DNA of 64,000 nt. Source: CAYVBJ01 sp964449075. GTDB taxonomy: Bacteria; Bacteroidota; Rhodothermia; Balneolales; Balneolaceae. Position 1 is the stretch's first letter; each line of letters begins with the position of its first letter. Positions 8,386 to 15,939 of the stretch are shown one piece after another. The stretch spans positions 1-64,000 of the forward strand of contig CAYVBJ010000006.1 of NCBI GenBank assembly GCA_964449075.1, read 5' to 3'. The notes beneath the pieces are model-generated. The model had not been told where the DNA came from and did not search any database. It worked only from the letters and a program-made list of their open reading frames with translations. Position numbers and translations under genes: made by a program.

Positions 8386-10026
8386 ATGAAAGCATCCGAT
8401 CTGTTTGTAAAAGCCCTGGAAAATGAGGGAGTAGAGTATATTTTTGCCGTGCCCGGTGAAGAGAACCTGGATATTCTGAATTCACTGAAGGATTCTGATA
8501 TCCGCTTAATTTTAACACGCCATGAGCAGGGAGCCGGTTTTATGGCGGCAACCTACGGGCGACTGACCGGCAAGCCCGGAGTTTGTATGGCTACACTGGG
8601 TCCGGGTGCAACAAACCTGGTTACACCTACAGCATACGCACAGCTCGGTGCCATGCCGATGATGCTGATTACGGGTCAAAAACCTATTAAAACCAGTAAA
8701 CAAGCCCGGTTTCAAATCCTGGATGTAGTGAACATGATGCAGCCGCTTACCAAATTTACCAAACAGGTTGTAAATGGGAATACGATTCCGTCGCTGGTCC
8801 GGGAATCGTTTCGTCTGGCTGTTGAGGAGCGCCCGGGTGCGGTACACCTGGAACTTCCCGAAGATATCGCCCGGGAAGAGGCGGACGACCGTATATTTGA
8901 TGTGGTGGGCCACAGGCGGCCGGATGCTGATGAAGAGGCAGTGCAGGAGGCGGCCCGGATGATTGAAAATGCGAAGATGCCGCTATTGATGATTGGTGCC
9001 GGAGCCAACCGGAAAGATACCCGGAATGCACTCACGGAATTTATTGATCAATCCGGAATCTATTTTTTTAATACTCAGATGGGAAAAGGTGTTGTTGATG
9101 AACGGCATCCTCAGTACCTGGGAACGGCCGCGCTATCTGATCATGATTTTCTCCACCGGGCGATCGACAAAGCTGACCTGATTATTAATGTGGGACATGA
9201 TGTAATTGAAAAACCACCCTTTTTTATGCACGAAGGCGGTAAAAAAGTAATTCACCTGAACTTCTTTCCGGCTGAGGTAGATGCCGTCTATTTTCCGCAG
9301 CTGAATGTGGTTGGCGATATAACAACATCCATCCGGCATATTTGTCGTCACATCAGTCCGCAAACCGACTGGGATTTTGATTTTTACATGCTGATCAAAG
9401 AAGATGTAGAAAGCCATCTCACTAAATATTTTGAGGACAGGCGTTTCCCGATGCTGCCTCAGAGACTGGTCAACATCATGAGAAATACATTGGGTGATGA
9501 TGATATCATTACTCTCGACAATGGTGTTTATAAGATCTGGTTTGCAAGGAATTACAAATGCTACAAACCCAACACCCTTCTCCTTGATAACGCACTGGCA
9601 ACTATGGGGGCAGGCCTGCCCTCTGCAATGCTTGCCAAATTGATTAATCCCGGCAAAAAAGTGGTTTCGGTATGCGGAGACGGCGGGTTTATGATGAATT
9701 CACAAGAACTTGAAACAGCTGTTCGAAACAACCTGGATATGGTGGTGATTGTTTTAAATGACAGTTCGTACGGTATGATCAAATGGAAACAGAAAGATAT
9801 GGGCTTTGAAGAATATGGTCTCGATTTCAACAATCCTGATTTTGTAAAATATGCTGAAAGCTATGGCGCAACGGGTCACCGGCCCGGAAGTGATGATGAA
9901 TTCCGGGAAACACTGAAAAACTGCCTCAACTCCAAGGGTGTTCACCTGATCGACTTGCAGGTCGATTATTCACTGAATCACTCCATTTTAAATGTTCTCA
10001 TCAAAGAAAAAACCGAAAACCTGTAA
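8386..10026 (+). CDS. acetolactate synthase-like TPP enzyme (AlsS type)
   Basis: A 546-residue thiamine-diphosphate enzyme of the acetolactate synthase large-subunit family. The catalytic glutamate is E47 in RHEQGAG. The TPP/Mg motif begins at GDG (431-433) and continues to the ND of the motif at LNDSSYG. The N-terminal pyrimidine domain, central domain and C-terminal PP domain are all present. The C-terminal third resembles the catabolic AlsS of Bacillus (ELETAVR, DFVKYAESYGATG). No regulatory small subunit (ilvN) or ilvC is nearby, which argues against a branched-chain biosynthetic role. The neighbouring aldehyde dehydrogenase suggests that the product could instead be an aldehyde made by decarboxylating a 2-oxo acid. 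The substrate cannot be fixed from sequence. Confidence 0.85.
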   Translation: MKASDLFVKALENEGVEYIFAVPGEENLDILNSLKDSDIRLILTRHEQGAGFMAATYGRLTGKPGVCMATLGPGATNLVTPTAYAQLGAMPMMLITGQKPIKTSKQARFQILDVVNMMQPLTKFTKQVVNGNTIPSLVRESFRLAVEERPGAVHLELPEDIAREEADDRIFDVVGHRRPDADEEAVQEAARMIENAKMPLLMIGAGANRKDTRNALTEFIDQSGIYFFNTQMGKGVVDERHPQYLGTAALSDHDFLHRAIDKADLIINVGHDVIEKPPFFMHEGGKKVIHLNFFPAEVDAVYFPQLNVVGDITTSIRHICRHISPQTDWDFDFYMLIKEDVESHLTKYFEDRRFPMLPQRLVNIMRNTLGDDDIITLDNGVYKIWFARNYKCYKPNTLLLDNALATMGAGLPSAMLAKLINPGKKVVSVCGDGGFMMNSQELETAVRNNLDMVVIVLNDSSYGMIKWKQKDMGFEEYGLDFNNPDFVKYAESYGATGHRPGSDDEFRETLKNCLNSKGVHLIDLQVDYSLNHSILNVLIKEKTENL

Positions 10027-10037
10027 GCAGATATCCC

Positions 10038-11423
10038 ATGTTAGAAATACAATCTCCGTACGATTTACGTTTGATTAAAGAACTTCCCATGCAGGGAGCC
10101 GATGATGTAGAGAATGCCCTCATAACTGCATATGCACTGTTTCAGGATCAATCCATCTGGATTCAGCCACACAGAAGAGTAGCCATATTGGAAAAAGCGG
10201 CTTCAATAATGGAGGCGAGAGTTGAAGAACTTACTGAAATTGCTGCGGGTGAGGGAGGAAAACCGTATCGCGACTCCAGAGCCGAAGTTTTACGGGCGAT
10301 AAATGGAGTAAAAGTTGCAGCTGCTGAAATTGCAAACCTGAAAGGGGAACAAATTCCGATGGGTCTGACGGAAGCGTCTGAAAACAGACTGGCATATACC
10401 ATGCGTGAACCAATTGGTGTAGTGGCTGCTGTCAGTGCGTTTAATCATCCGCTAAACCTGATCGTACACCAGGTGGTGACCGCTTTTGCAGCCGGGTGCC
10501 CTGTGATCGTGAAGCCAGCACTTACCACTCCGCTGTCATGCCTGGCATTGGTGGATATTTTACAGGAAGCGGGATGTCCGGACGGCTGGATTCAGACGTT
10601 AATCTGCGGTAATGAAGATTCAGAGAAACTGGTTACCGATAAAAGGGTGAACTATTTTACCTTTATCGGCTCGGCAAAAGTAGGCTGGTATCTTCGGTCT
10701 AAACTGGCTCCCGGCACACGCTGTGCACTTGAGCACGGAGGAGCAGCACCGGTGATTGTAGAGAAGGATGCCGATTTTGAATCGATGCTGCCGTTGCTCT
10801 CTAAAGGTGGTTTTTATCATGCGGGGCAGGTATGTGTTTCAGTCCAGCGGGTTTTTGTACATGAAGATATTGCAGATGAGCTGGCCCGGGAGCTTGCAGA
10901 CCTGGCTCAAAAGTTAACGGTCGGAGATCCTTTGGATGAAAAGACCCATGTGGGTCCGCTGATTTTACCCCGTGAAGTTGACCGGGTTGAAGAGTGGGTG
11001 AATGAAGCGGTGGAACAGGGTGCGGAGCTGCTTTGCGGCGGTGAGCGTATTTCCGATACTTGCTACAAACCCACCGTTTTGCTGAATCCGCCAAGTGACA
11101 CCCGCGTTTCGACATTAGAAATTTTTGGACCGGTTGTCTGTGTCTATTCCTACAGTGATCGTGATAAAGCGATACAGCAGGCGAATGAGCTTGATGTTCA
11201 CTTTCAGTCAGCCGTATTCACCAAAAATCTGGATGCTGCACTCGATGCTGTAAAAAAACTGAACGCAACGGCAGTGATGGTCAACGATCATACGGCATTC
11301 CGTGTGGACTGGATGCCGTTTGGCGGCAGGGATGAATCCGGTATCGGGATGGGTGGTATTCCCTACTCCATGCATGAGATGACCCGTGAGAAACTGATGG
11401 TGCTGAAGAGTGATGTGTTGTAG
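10038..11423 (+). CDS. NAD(P)-dependent aldehyde dehydrogenase
   Basis: A 461-residue aldehyde dehydrogenase superfamily enzyme that oxidises an aldehyde to its acid. The catalytic cysteine is C266 in GQVCVSVQR and the general base is E232 in LEHGG. The oxyanion asparagine lies in SAFNHPLN (about residue 136), and the EIFGPVVCVY and MPFGGRDESGIG motifs are conserved. It is the last gene of the alr-M20D-TPP-ALDH operon, 11 bp after the TPP enzyme. It then runs into a minus-strand gene with only 23 bp between stops. The subgroup resembles lactaldehyde/glyceraldehyde-type dehydrogenases, but the substrate is not certain. Context suggests it takes the product of the TPP enzyme. Confidence 0.88.
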   Translation: MLEIQSPYDLRLIKELPMQGADDVENALITAYALFQDQSIWIQPHRRVAILEKAASIMEARVEELTEIAAGEGGKPYRDSRAEVLRAINGVKVAAAEIANLKGEQIPMGLTEASENRLAYTMREPIGVVAAVSAFNHPLNLIVHQVVTAFAAGCPVIVKPALTTPLSCLALVDILQEAGCPDGWIQTLICGNEDSEKLVTDKRVNYFTFIGSAKVGWYLRSKLAPGTRCALEHGGAAPVIVEKDADFESMLPLLSKGGFYHAGQVCVSVQRVFVHEDIADELARELADLAQKLTVGDPLDEKTHVGPLILPREVDRVEEWVNEAVEQGAELLCGGERISDTCYKPTVLLNPPSDTRVSTLEIFGPVVCVYSYSDRDKAIQQANELDVHFQSAVFTKNLDAALDAVKKLNATAVMVNDHTAFRVDWMPFGGRDESGIGMGGIPYSMHEMTREKLMVLKSDVL

Positions 11424-11446
11424 CCCAATAATCGTATTGATTTTTT

Positions 11447-12121
11447 TCAACTGCTCAACACACCGGCCATCATTCCACGGACGACTTTTATTTCATCTTC
11501 ATTAACAGTATGACCCATTCCCTTATAAATCCGCTTTGTAACATCTGAATTGAGTTGGCTAAAAATTTCTTCTGTCTTGTCTACACGCTCTTTGGGAATA
11601 TGCGGATCCACATCGCTGCATCCCAGGAATACCGGCGTCTGCTCCATGGAGCCTGTATAATTTGATTCATCGATTTCAGGCCCGATCAAACCGCCACTGA
11701 AGGCCACGATCCCTCCCAGTTTTTTGGGGTGGCGAGCTGCAAATTCAGTCGCCAGGCAGGCTCCCTGGGAAAAGCCTAAAAAAATAATCTTCTCGCTTGA
11801 AATACCGGCTGCCGTTATATCTTTTAGTAGATCATGCAGCAGTTGTATTCCACTGGAGATGCCCGGCTGGTTCTGCTCTTTAGGAGCTAAAAAGGAATAC
11901 GGGTACCAGGTATGGTTATAAGCCTGGGGAGCCCTGTAGTAGAAATCGGGCTGCGCAAATTCATCAGCCAGCGGAAACATGCTTTGGGCGGTAGCACCGC
12001 GGCCGTGAACCATCACCATAGCTGCTTTTGCGTGTGATAACGATGCACCGTGCTCCGCCTGTGGTAATCCTTGATGAGGTCCTTTAAAAGGGTGTTCGGG
12101 ATCAACTCGAAATAAAGACAT
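11447..12121 (-). CDS. alpha/beta-hydrolase carboxylesterase (MhqD-like)
   Basis: A 224-residue serine hydrolase of the phospholipase/carboxylesterase family. The nucleophile is S118 in GFSQGA; the acid is probably the Asp in GCSDVDPHIP and the histidine that in GMGHTVNEDE. An early MVHGRGAT motif forms the oxyanion region. No leader is present. It lies 23 bp downstream of the ring-cleaving dioxygenase gene. The same pairing occurs in Bacillus subtilis, where mhqD- and mhqO-type genes protect against hydroquinones and catechols. The function here is inferred from family plus pairing; it could equally be a general esterase. Confidence 0.82.
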   Translation of the reverse strand: MSLFRVDPEHPFKGPHQGLPQAEHGASLSHAKAAMVMVHGRGATAQSMFPLADEFAQPDFYYRAPQAYNHTWYPYSFLAPKEQNQPGISSGIQLLHDLLKDITAAGISSEKIIFLGFSQGACLATEFAARHPKKLGGIVAFSGGLIGPEIDESNYTGSMEQTPVFLGCSDVDPHIPKERVDKTEEIFSQLNSDVTKRIYKGMGHTVNEDEIKVVRGMMAGVLSS

Positions 12122-12144
12122 ATTAAATTTTCGGAATCTTAAGA

Positions 12145-13077
12145 TTACACATTAATTTCAGGTAACCGCTTTTCAATCATCTCCCTTTTGGATTCAAGCC
12201 AGGGCGGTAGAATAAGTTTTTGTCCCAGCTTGTCGGGATCTTCATCCACATCGTAGCCCGGACCATCGGTTGCTATCTCAAACAATACACCGCCCGGTGA
12301 CTTGAAATAAACCGAGTGGAACCAGTGACGGTCAATAATTTTGGTTGGATTAAGACCCATCTCAATTACTTTTTTACGCAGACCGGACAGTTCTTCATCA
12401 TTTTCAGCACGGAAGGCTACATGGTGGACGATTCCCCGTCCATTTGCTGATGGTTCAGGTTCTCCCTCCTTAATGATAACCGAACCACCGATAGGGGCAT
12501 CTGTCGTATAATGCCACGCACCATCCTGCCGGTCGGTTTCTTCAAATTCAAATAGGTTCTTTAATACTTCGGCAGTTGCCTCATGCTCTTTCAAACGGAG
12601 TGTGGTTCCCCGAAACCCTCTTATTCCCTCTTCCGGTGGTACTGTGCTTTTATCCCAGCCCGGGAACGGATTTATCTGCTCATCAAATACGAGTTCCAGC
12701 TGCAGGTGATCGGGATCTTTAAAACCGATAGCTTGTTGTCCAAACCTATCGTAAGGTCCCTCAAATTCGATATCTTCTGCTCCAAAATGTTCAGCCCAAA
12801 AGTCCATTGAGCCGGATGGTACAGCAAAGGCAACTTTTACAGCTTCGCCCAATCCGGGTTTTCCCTGTCGTGCCATTGGCCAGGGAAAAAAGGTTAGACC
12901 GGATCCGGGTGAGCCTGTAGCATTTCCATAAAAGAGATGGTAGGTACTTGGATCGTCCTGGTTGACAGATTTTTTTACCAGACGCATTCCCAGGGATTTT
13001 ACATAGAAATCAACATTTCGCTGTGCATCTCCGGAAAGCACTGAAATATGGTGTATTCCTTTTTGATGTTTTTCCAT
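12145..13077 (-). CDS. ring-cleaving dioxygenase, VOC superfamily (MhqO-like)
   Basis: A 310-residue protein made of two glyoxalase/VOC modules (about residues 5-140 and 155-280), the arrangement of MhqO/LinE-type ring-cleavage dioxygenases. Likely metal ligands are the histidine in GIHHISV near the N terminus, the one in VHHVAFR (about 217), and the glutamate in GVLFEIATDGPG (about 270). Such enzymes open hydroquinone or catechol rings. The downstream carboxylesterase completes a pair like B. subtilis MhqO/MhqD. No MarR-type regulator like MhqR is encoded in the neighbouring sequence, so its control is unknown. Confidence 0.85.
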   Translation of the reverse strand: MEKHQKGIHHISVLSGDAQRNVDFYVKSLGMRLVKKSVNQDDPSTYHLFYGNATGSPGSGLTFFPWPMARQGKPGLGEAVKVAFAVPSGSMDFWAEHFGAEDIEFEGPYDRFGQQAIGFKDPDHLQLELVFDEQINPFPGWDKSTVPPEEGIRGFRGTTLRLKEHEATAEVLKNLFEFEETDRQDGAWHYTTDAPIGGSVIIKEGEPEPSANGRGIVHHVAFRAENDEELSGLRKKVIEMGLNPTKIIDRHWFHSVYFKSPGGVLFEIATDGPGYDVDEDPDKLGQKLILPPWLESKREMIEKRLPEINV

Positions 13078-13192
13078 GGTAAATAAATTTTAAATTAATA
13101 TATATAAATTTCATATAAAACTATAAATATTTGTATTGGGCCACAACGATATTCAATAAGAAATTAGATTTAAAACAAACCATTCAGGCGGG

Positions 13193-14182
13193 TCAATATA
13201 TCAATGATTCCGTCTGCTTGGTTATTTGAACAGATATCTGCTGTTCATTAAACTCTTTAAAAGATTGATTCAGCTCTTTTCCTTTCCAGAACAATTTCGC
13301 TTCGCCGGTCTCAGGAAACCAGGCTGCACTGTATAACGTACCGAACGATTTTTTAACATCAAACTGGTGCAATGGTGGTTGTAAAAATTTTCTGAACAGG
13401 GAGTCAAGATCTATCTTTTCATTATTCAAATATTCTTGCGCAGCCTTCTCCCGTTCAATCGTTTGGGTTTGCCTCGCATATTCGGGCCACTCAATATCTT
13501 CCTGGTGATTGGTACAGGCTTGTTTTGTAATTAGCCCCGGTTTTCGATCGGGCCCCAGAAATAGGGTTGCATATTCACCTTGCCGGTCTATCAGCATAAC
13601 ATTATAGGCCATATGAACCGGGATTCGTTCAAGTGTTTTTATAGCGTCTCCTACATTATCACAGGTTTCAAGCAGGTAGCGAATCACCAGGGGGATGCCA
13701 AAACCGTCACCGACCACATTGCGCCCGCCAAAGTTTAGTGATGCACACAGTCCGCAAGCGTTCATTCCGTCCAGCAGGCCCCAGTTGCAATCACTCACAC
13801 CCATCACCGGCTGCAGTAAGTTACTCTTTAGCATCACGCCTTCAAACCATTTAGGATTGTAGTCGTAGTTCCTTATCAGTGCAGGCCTGTCTTTTGTCCA
13901 GGCTACCTGGGTGCATCCACTCATGAACGCAGGCGGATTCCACATAGAAAGATACCGGGAGGCTACATCCCCGCCACCGGCAAGTTCACAGATCTGCCCG
14001 TACAGTGGCGCCAGTTCAGGCATGTATTCCTCAATAGCTTCACTGCAGCTCAGGTAGCCGGGCCTGGCGGTAAAACCCTCCTTTAAATACCAGGCGCGGT
14101 AGTAGGGCCAGGTTCTGTTAAATACCTTTACCCATTTTTCACCGGGCTTATCTTCGTTAATACATTTGATCTTAATTAGCAT
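13193..14182 (-). CDS. C45-family autoproteolytic acyltransferase/hydrolase
   Basis: A 329-residue Ntn-hydrolase of peptidase family C45, relatives of fungal isopenicillin-N acyltransferase. The motif SGCTQVAW contains the expected nucleophile C90. In the family, self-cleavage before this Cys frees an N-terminal nucleophile, which here would remove an 89-residue propeptide. Further family-like segments are RNYDYNP and GMNACGLCASLNFGG. There is no signal peptide. It is the last gene of the minus-strand series decarboxylase, ATP-grasp, C45. Such enzymes make or break amide bonds, so the neighbouring ATP-grasp product or a diamine conjugate could be its substrate. The substrate is not known. Confidence 0.82.
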   Translation of the reverse strand: MLIKIKCINEDKPGEKWVKVFNRTWPYYRAWYLKEGFTARPGYLSCSEAIEEYMPELAPLYGQICELAGGGDVASRYLSMWNPPAFMSGCTQVAWTKDRPALIRNYDYNPKWFEGVMLKSNLLQPVMGVSDCNWGLLDGMNACGLCASLNFGGRNVVGDGFGIPLVIRYLLETCDNVGDAIKTLERIPVHMAYNVMLIDRQGEYATLFLGPDRKPGLITKQACTNHQEDIEWPEYARQTQTIEREKAAQEYLNNEKIDLDSLFRKFLQPPLHQFDVKKSFGTLYSAAWFPETGEAKLFWKGKELNQSFKEFNEQQISVQITKQTESLIY

Positions 14183-14264
14183 AATTCTGCTTCATAGTGT
14201 GAGCGCAATTTAGATTCAATTGATGGATATTTACTTTTAAAAAACCTTTATAAGGTTACAGATA

Positions 14265-15752
14265 CTACATCATTTTGAACCCGGCAATTTCGGCGATTTT
14301 TTCCTTTTCAGCTTCTGTGCCTGTCGGTTCTTTGGTTTTATATTGATCCTTTATGGCCGTGATCCAGCCCCTTGCCCGTTGGGTAAGTTTGAAATCATCT
14401 GTCATCAAACGCCCTCTCATTACCAGGATGCCCACATCGGCACCTTCGTAAAGATAATCACCCTCGCCGGTAATTCGAAGAAAGAATGACTCATTCTCTT
14501 TCTCAACGGCGCGGCGATGAGTGTCCATGCGGTCATATTTAATCGTGCCATTTTTCTGCTTTTTCCAGATTCCGGATGGCGGCGCTTCCGTAATATATTC
14601 CACCGTATCTTCTGTGTGTTTAATCACGAGCTGACTCCAGTTATCAATATTTTCGGGTCTTGCCCAGCGGTCGTTGATCGATTTTATGCTTAGCTCGTAA
14701 GGAGTTTCCATCCATTCCAGAAGGTGAAAGAGAAACAGGGGAGCATCCGCCAGGGCAAAAACAGCGTGGTTGGTAATGGAGCTCGCACCGGTAATCCTGG
14801 GATTCAGCTCCCCGAGGTAGACCTGGCCATTGTCCTGGTCAATTAAAAAGTCAAGCTCAAAATATCCTTTGTATCCTTCTTTGCGGAGCTGATCACCAAA
14901 CAATCGTGTATATTTGCGGGCTTTTTGACGTATTGAGCGGGTAAAGACATCTGCGTGAATTTCGTTGCCGCACCAGCCTCCTTTGTAGGGTGTGAGTTCC
15001 GGGAAACCAACCAATTCTGTCATCAGTGGTGCAACGATCGTTCCGTGGCGTGTTACGCAGGCCTCAATAGCGGCTCCACGACAGTTGATCCGTTTCATGA
15101 TTTTCACCTCTTTTTCCTTAATGATCTCTTCTTCATGCTTCTTGAACTCTTCTTCATTAGAGATAAAAAAAGTAGTGTGCCCGGAATCACCAAAGGGAGT
15201 CTGAATAACGAGATCATTTCCCAGTTTCTTTGAAATTTTCAGCATATGATCATATCCCTTAACGTTTGAAAGCACATACGGAACACAGGCAACACCGGCT
15301 TTTTCGGCAATCCGGTTGGTGTTTACCTTGTTATCCATAAAAGTCCGCATTTTTGCCGTTGGAAAGCAGACCTCCAGGCCATTCTTTCTGGCCAACTTTT
15401 CAGTTTTTTCATCAAACATCAAAAACATTGCCTTTCCGCCTTTTCCGTCCTTCTTTCGGCTCTTAATGTAATCCACGACTTCTTTGTGTTCGAGCAGGTA
15501 GTTGTTGATGTCCTCAATACTTTCGAACTCATCGTGTGGCACCTCCTCTTCCGGAGAGAATACATTGGGATGCTGCCCGTCAAAACATTCAATGTAGCAG
15601 ATGAATTTGAAACTTTTGATCCATTCATCTGCCCCGAGTAGATTAAAATTTGTGGCGCTGATAAAATAGACGGGCACTTCATTCCGGTGGAAAAATCGTC
15701 GAATGTCAGATAATCCTTTAAGTGGTTTCATTTCTTTTTTTGATTCAGTCAT
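14265..15752 (-). CDS. ATP-grasp carboxylate-amine ligase, biotin-carboxylase-like
   Basis: A 495-residue ATP-grasp protein. The central ATP-grasp part (about residues 140-350) shows an ATP-binding lysine region (NDLVIQTPFGDSGHTTF) and the metal-binding GELNPRITG. The N-terminal third is a Rossmann-like preATP domain and the C-terminal 140 residues are distinctive. Relatives are often labelled biotin carboxylase, but there is no biotin-carrier domain or carboxyltransferase gene here, so a ligase joining a carboxylate to an amine is more likely. It sits between a basic-amino-acid decarboxylase and a C45 Ntn-hydrolase, which supports amide-bond chemistry. The substrate pair is unknown. Confidence 0.75.
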   Translation of the reverse strand: MTESKKEMKPLKGLSDIRRFFHRNEVPVYFISATNFNLLGADEWIKSFKFICYIECFDGQHPNVFSPEEEVPHDEFESIEDINNYLLEHKEVVDYIKSRKKDGKGGKAMFLMFDEKTEKLARKNGLEVCFPTAKMRTFMDNKVNTNRIAEKAGVACVPYVLSNVKGYDHMLKISKKLGNDLVIQTPFGDSGHTTFFISNEEEFKKHEEEIIKEKEVKIMKRINCRGAAIEACVTRHGTIVAPLMTELVGFPELTPYKGGWCGNEIHADVFTRSIRQKARKYTRLFGDQLRKEGYKGYFELDFLIDQDNGQVYLGELNPRITGASSITNHAVFALADAPLFLFHLLEWMETPYELSIKSINDRWARPENIDNWSQLVIKHTEDTVEYITEAPPSGIWKKQKNGTIKYDRMDTHRRAVEKENESFFLRITGEGDYLYEGADVGILVMRGRLMTDDFKLTQRARGWITAIKDQYKTKEPTGTEAEKEKIAEIAGFKMM

Positions 15753-15939
15753 AGTAATGTTGATTTATTGGATTGATAGTTTTTTTATGACGGTTTATAA
15801 TTTGGCAGTTTTGGTGTCTGTTTAATCAGACTTTGCTGATTTTTAAATAGCAAAATCATGACCCATAAAAGGCTTACGCTTTGTTTCAGACTTTTCATGG
15901 TCGCTGCGTCTTAAAACGTTAAATTTAATAACGCCTCAA

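Noticed and set aside
8386..10026. Biosynthetic acetolactate synthase of branched-chain amino acids (ilvB)
   Set aside because: No ilvN, ilvC or ilvD is nearby, and the sequence and operon look catabolic.
14265..15752. Annotation of the ATP-grasp protein as biotin carboxylase of a carboxylase complex
   Set aside because: There is no biotin-carrier motif (AMKM) in it, and no carrier or carboxyltransferase gene nearby. A ligase role is more likely.
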